This document shows positions 60,789 through 64,000 of a stretch of 64,000 bases of DNA, one piece after another. The notes beneath the pieces were generated by a model. The model searched no databases. It was not told the origin of the DNA and was given only the letters and a program-made list of their open reading frames with translations. The position numbers were made by a program, and so were the translations under genes. The DNA comes from an uncultured Bacteroidales bacterium (GTDB lineage Bacteria > Bacteroidota > Bacteroidia > Bacteroidales > Bacteroidaceae): assembly GCA_945787885.1 (NCBI GenBank), contig CALZJF010000001.1, positions 1-64,000 on the forward strand, given 5' to 3'. The stretch's first letter is position 1; every line of letters starts with the position of its first letter.

Positions 60789-62507
60789 ATGGCATTTATC
60801 TCTACATCCAACCTCAAAGGCGACGTGTTCGGCGGCATCACAGCCGGCATCGTAGCCCTTCCTCTGGCTCTCGCCTTCGGCATTCAGGCATTTGGCGGCA
60901 TTGACGACCCTGCTGCCAGCAGCCTCGGAGCATTGGCAGGCTTGGTCGGCGCTACGCTCCTGGGATTCTTCGCTGCAATCTTCGGCGGAACCCATAGCCA
61001 AATCAGCGGTCCGACAGGCCCGATGACGGTCATCACTGCCAGCATCGTCAGCGGCACATGGACTGCCGCACAGACCGCACACCTCGACACGCAGGCGGCA
61101 TTCACCAGTGTCATCGTTGCCATGAGTCTTGCAGGCATCTTCTGCGGACTCTTCCAAATCCTCTTCGGCATCATCCGCATTGGCAAGTATGTGCGCTACA
61201 TACCCTATCCCGTCCTCTCAGGATTCATGAGCGGCATCGGCGTCATCATCATCCTCCAGCAGCTCTATCCGCTGATTGGCCTGAAAAGTCCTGTGCTCGT
61301 GGTAGATATGATCATGGAGTTCATTGACCGCGCCAGCGATGGCCTGAGCTGGATTGCCCTCGTCTTGGGCATCGGCACCATCGCCATCGTGCAGCTCTTC
61401 CCACTCTTGACGAAGAAAATCCCTGCCACGCTCGTCGCGCTCATCATCATGACGGTCGTCAGCCTCTTCATCCCGGGCAATTTTCCTACGATTGGCAGCA
61501 TTCCCGCCGGACTTCCCCTACCCTTCTTCGCCAAGGAGGGCATCGACTTGACAGGGCTTGACTGGTACGTGCTCATCACGAACAGCCTCGTGCCGGGCCT
61601 GACGCTTGCCGGATTAGGCAGCATCGACACCCTGCTGACAAGCGTCGTGGCCGACAACATCACGAAGACGCACCACAATCCCAATCGCGAACTCATCGGC
61701 CAGGGCTTAGGCAACGCCATTGCCGGACTCTTCTGCGGCCTGGCAGGTGCCGGAGCCACGATGCGCACAGTGGTAAACGTGAAAAGCGGTGGCCGCACGC
61801 AGCTCAGCGGTGCAGTTCATGCCCTTTTCCTCTTCGCCATCCTGATGGGCCTCGGCGCACTCGTGCAATATGTTCCCCTCGCCGTCTTGGCAGGTATTCT
61901 GATTACGGTGGGCTGGGGCATCATTGACTTCCGCGGCTTCCGCGATCTTCGCAAGATTCCCCGTGCCGATGCGTTCGTGCTCATCATCGTTTTCCTCATG
62001 ACAGTCTTCATCGACCTCCTCACTGCCGTCGGCATCGGCATGGTGGTAGCGAGCGTGCTGTTCATGAAGCGTGCCAGCGACTTGGCAGAAGGTGGCTATG
62101 TGACGATGGATGCTGCCAATGAGGAGAGCCCCTGGGCAGACGAGGCATCGCTCCCTGAAAGCATCAAGCATCAGATATGTATCGAACGTTTCCACGGCCC
62201 TATTTTCTTCGGCTCCATCACGGGCTTCAACAAAGTGATGCACCAAGTGCCGGAAGAGGCCAAGGTGGTGATTCTGAGAATGAAGCGCGTGAAATATATG
62301 GACCAGAGCGGCGTGTATGCCATGGAGGCTGCCGTCAAGGAGCTTCAGGAACGCGGCATCCTCGTGCTGATGACCATCATACAGCCACAGCCGGCATATC
62401 TGCTCCAGAAGATGGACTTCATTCCCGACGTAGTGAAGAAGGAACACACCTTTGACACTTTTGAGGAATGCACGGAGTTCCTCAAGAAGCTCGACATCTT
62501 CGCTTAA
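60789..62507 (+). CDS. SulP family anion transporter with STAS domain
   Basis: 572 aa. About 11-14 membrane segments. N-terminal FGGITAGIVALPLALAFGIQ, GTHSQISGPTGPMTVITASI, YIPYPVLSGFMSGIGVIIIL, GLGSIDTLLTSVVADNITKT and the NAIAGLFCGLAGAGATMRTV block are SulP hallmarks. A cytoplasmic STAS domain (about 455-560) contains VILRMKRVKYMDQSGVYAME. It carries sulfate, bicarbonate or another anion across the inner membrane; the substrate cannot be determined here. Single gene downstream of mutS2 on the same strand, separated by a family B remnant. Confidence 0.92.
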   Translation: MAFISTSNLKGDVFGGITAGIVALPLALAFGIQAFGGIDDPAASSLGALAGLVGATLLGFFAAIFGGTHSQISGPTGPMTVITASIVSGTWTAAQTAHLDTQAAFTSVIVAMSLAGIFCGLFQILFGIIRIGKYVRYIPYPVLSGFMSGIGVIIILQQLYPLIGLKSPVLVVDMIMEFIDRASDGLSWIALVLGIGTIAIVQLFPLLTKKIPATLVALIIMTVVSLFIPGNFPTIGSIPAGLPLPFFAKEGIDLTGLDWYVLITNSLVPGLTLAGLGSIDTLLTSVVADNITKTHHNPNRELIGQGLGNAIAGLFCGLAGAGATMRTVVNVKSGGRTQLSGAVHALFLFAILMGLGALVQYVPLAVLAGILITVGWGIIDFRGFRDLRKIPRADAFVLIIVFLMTVFIDLLTAVGIGMVVASVLFMKRASDLAEGGYVTMDAANEESPWADEASLPESIKHQICIERFHGPIFFGSITGFNKVMHQVPEEAKVVILRMKRVKYMDQSGVYAMEAAVKELQERGILVLMTIIQPQPAYLLQKMDFIPDVVKKEHTFDTFEECTEFLKKLDIFA

Positions 62508-62663
62508 GATTTCCATTCACAGAAGGCTTACAACGTATGAGGGGGTAAGGGCGAAAGGTGGGCTCAGCGCGCACCGCCCTCACTCCCTCTTGCCCGTTTG
62601 GCAGGCAAAGCCATGCAGGCCATCTGACAAAAAGCAGGAATAATCCCTCATCCCTCTCTCCCC

Positions 62664-63401
62664 TTGCTCCTCCTCCAACATCTCAGCATAGGCTATCGTC
62701 GCCACCGCGTAGCTGAAGGGCTCAACGCCTCTCTCCCCACAGCCAGCCTGACGGCACTCATCGGGCGGAACGGCAGTGGAAAATCCACGCTCATACGCAC
62801 CGTCTGCGGACTGCAGGCTCCCATCGAAGGAAAAATCATTGTCGATGGGGGCGATGGCAACGTCTGCCATCGGCCCGGCCCACGCGACATCGCCGTCGTG
62901 CTCTCCATGACGCACTACGCCACACCACGGCTGACGGTGGAAGAGGCCGTGGCACTGGGCCGCCTGCCCTATGCCGGCCGCACCGGCCACACTACTCCTG
63001 CCGACCATCACGCCACCGAGCGGGCTATCCGCCAGTGCGACATCGAGCCGCTGCGCCGCCGCCTGCTCACCGACATCAGCGATGGCGAACGGCAACGCGT
63101 CATGATAGCGCGGGCACTGGCGCAGGAGACTCCGCTCATCATCCTGGACGAGCCCACCGCCTTCCTCGACTACAGCGCGCGAGTGCAGACCATGCGACTT
63201 CTGCGCAGACTCTGCGACGAGGAGGGGAAGACGCTGCTCTTCTCCACCCACGATTTGGAAATTGCCCTCCCCGCTGCCGACCGCCTCTGGGCTTTCCTGC
63301 CGCCGGAGACATCGGGAACGCGCCTCATCGAAGGCACTGCGGCTCAGCTGGCCACTGAAGGAACCCTTCAGCGCATCTTCCCTGAATACCAGCAAGAGTA
63401 G
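62664..63401 (+). CDS. ABC transporter ATP-binding protein (iron/hemin/cobalamin type)
   Basis: 245 aa beginning with a TTG codon at 62664 (LLLQHLSIGYRRHRVAEGLN). Walker A GRNGSGKST (34-42), Q-loop region, signature ISDGERQRVMIARAL (SDGE instead of SGGQ), Walker B LIILDEPTAFLD and the H-loop FSTHD. Overall it resembles FecE/BtuD/HmuV ATPases of metal-chelate importers. No permease or binding-protein gene is adjacent, so it must work with components encoded elsewhere or is an orphan. It is followed 65 bp later by topB on the same strand. Confidence 0.88.
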   Translation: MLLLQHLSIGYRRHRVAEGLNASLPTASLTALIGRNGSGKSTLIRTVCGLQAPIEGKIIVDGGDGNVCHRPGPRDIAVVLSMTHYATPRLTVEEAVALGRLPYAGRTGHTTPADHHATERAIRQCDIEPLRRRLLTDISDGERQRVMIARALAQETPLIILDEPTAFLDYSARVQTMRLLRRLCDEEGKTLLFSTHDLEIALPAADRLWAFLPPETSGTRLIEGTAAQLATEGTLQRIFPEYQQE

Positions 63402-63466
63402 CCGACCGATTACCTTCAGGGACACCATCCTCCACAAACAGTCATTTTTCAACCTACACCTACAGC

Positions 63467-64000
63467 ATGATAGTCTGCATTGCCGAGAAGCCCTCGGTAG
63501 CCAAGGATATTGCCCGCATATTAGGGGCCGACAAAGACTGCCGCGACCGCAACCGCCACGGCTACTACGAAGGCAACGGCTACCAAGTGACATGGACTTA
63601 TGGCCACCTCTGCGAGCTGAAGAATCCCGAGGAGTATTCTCCACTATGGAAATCGTGGGCACTTTCTACGCTGCCCATGATTCCGCCACGCTTTCAGATA
63701 CACCTGAAAGAGGAATACGAGGCGCAATTCAATCATATCAAACGTCTCATGCAGCACGCCGACGCCATCATCAACTGCGGCGATGCCGGGCAGGAGGGCG
63801 AACTGATACAACGCTGGGTGATGCAGCTTGCACAACCTTCCTGCCCCGTGAAGCGCTTGTGGATAAACTCCATGACGGACGAGGCCATCCGCGAGGGCTT
63901 TGACAACCTCCGCCCGCAGGACGACTACCAGTCGCTCTACGAGGCCGGGCTGTGCCGCAGCATCGGCGACTGGCTGCTCGGCATGAATGCCACTCGCCTC
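63467..64000 (+). CDS. topB: DNA topoisomerase III, N-terminal part (runs off the window)
   Basis: 178 codons from the ATG at 63467 to the window edge. The Toprim domain is visible: MIVCIAEKPSVAKDIARILG with the catalytic Glu, WTYGHLCELKNPEEYSPLW, and the acidic motif NCGDAGQEGELIQRWVM. VKRLWINSMTDEAIREGF and the beginning of the next domain (YEAGLCRSIGDWLLGMNATR) follow. It is a type IA topoisomerase that decatenates DNA; the active-site Tyr lies outside the window. Many TopB copies in Bacteroidales sit on conjugative elements, but the housekeeping context here suggests a chromosomal one. Confidence 0.93.
   Translation, partial: MIVCIAEKPSVAKDIARILGADKDCRDRNRHGYYEGNGYQVTWTYGHLCELKNPEEYSPLWKSWALSTLPMIPPRFQIHLKEEYEAQFNHIKRLMQHADAIINCGDAGQEGELIQRWVMQLAQPSCPVKRLWINSMTDEAIREGFDNLRPQDDYQSLYEAGLCRSIGDWLLGMNATRL

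Overview
The window reads as a chromosome segment of a Bacteroidales bacterium, most likely Prevotellaceae-like (an inference, not a species call). The evidence is: Bacteroidetes-type promoters (TTTG, 19-20 nt, TAnnTTTG) in front of many genes; a RprX/RprY-like two-component pair; a DUF4290-murA-rimM-dxr-rseP run; a TonB receptor/DUF4249 lipoprotein pair; secreted proteins ending in a Bacteroidales secretion-tail-like motif; and a myo-inositol-phosphate synthase as used in Bacteroidetes inositol lipids.

Layout. 1-1.7 kb: 3' end of ppdK, then a scar of mobile-DNA relics (integrase and nuclease fragments, inverted and 22-bp repeats). 1.7-6 kb: FKBP isomerase, Ogt, DUF1349 protein, LuxR regulator, flavinylated 4Fe-4S membrane protein. 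6.4-15 kb: K+/Na+:H+ antiporter, inositol-phosphate synthase, ECF sigma/anti-sigma-like/Spy-like trio, RprXY-like system, a secreted protein. 15-22 kb: acyltransferase, ddl, a PASTA-rluD operon, rpmH, trpS, a PhnP-like hydrolase. 22.7-33.5 kb: two very large secreted coiled-coil proteins (1195 and 2267 aa) with cohesin-like and dockerin-like modules. 33.5-35 kb: an apparent invertible promoter and an ATPase relic. 35-45 kb: DUF1460 protein, htpG, tsaB, truncated DUF4290, murA, rimM, dxr, rseP. 45-53 kb: secreted/lipoproteins, TonB-DUF4249 pair, sulfatase. 53-64 kb: groS-groL, two tRNA-Lys, nucleoside permease, mutS2, SulP transporter, ABC ATPase, 5' part of topB.

The most striking non-gene features are as follows. 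(1) A 30-bp perfect inverted repeat (33685-33714 / 33940-33969) flanks 225 bp that carry one outward-facing consensus promoter. In the present orientation it points away from the 2267-aa surface protein gene; inversion would aim it at that gene. This looks like a phase-variation switch. (2) Two families of short non-coding inverted-repeat elements (about 190 bp with 4-bp target duplications, and about 95-190 bp) plus one relative. Most sit 2-46 bp upstream of start codons and are mostly in one orientation, so they form the 5' regions of luxR, the antiporter, the 1195-aa protein, dxr, the TonB gene, ddl, the permease, htpG and sulP. One copy is nested in another. (3) Several intergenic arrays of 21-22-bp tandem repeats, and a CG/TA alternating array.
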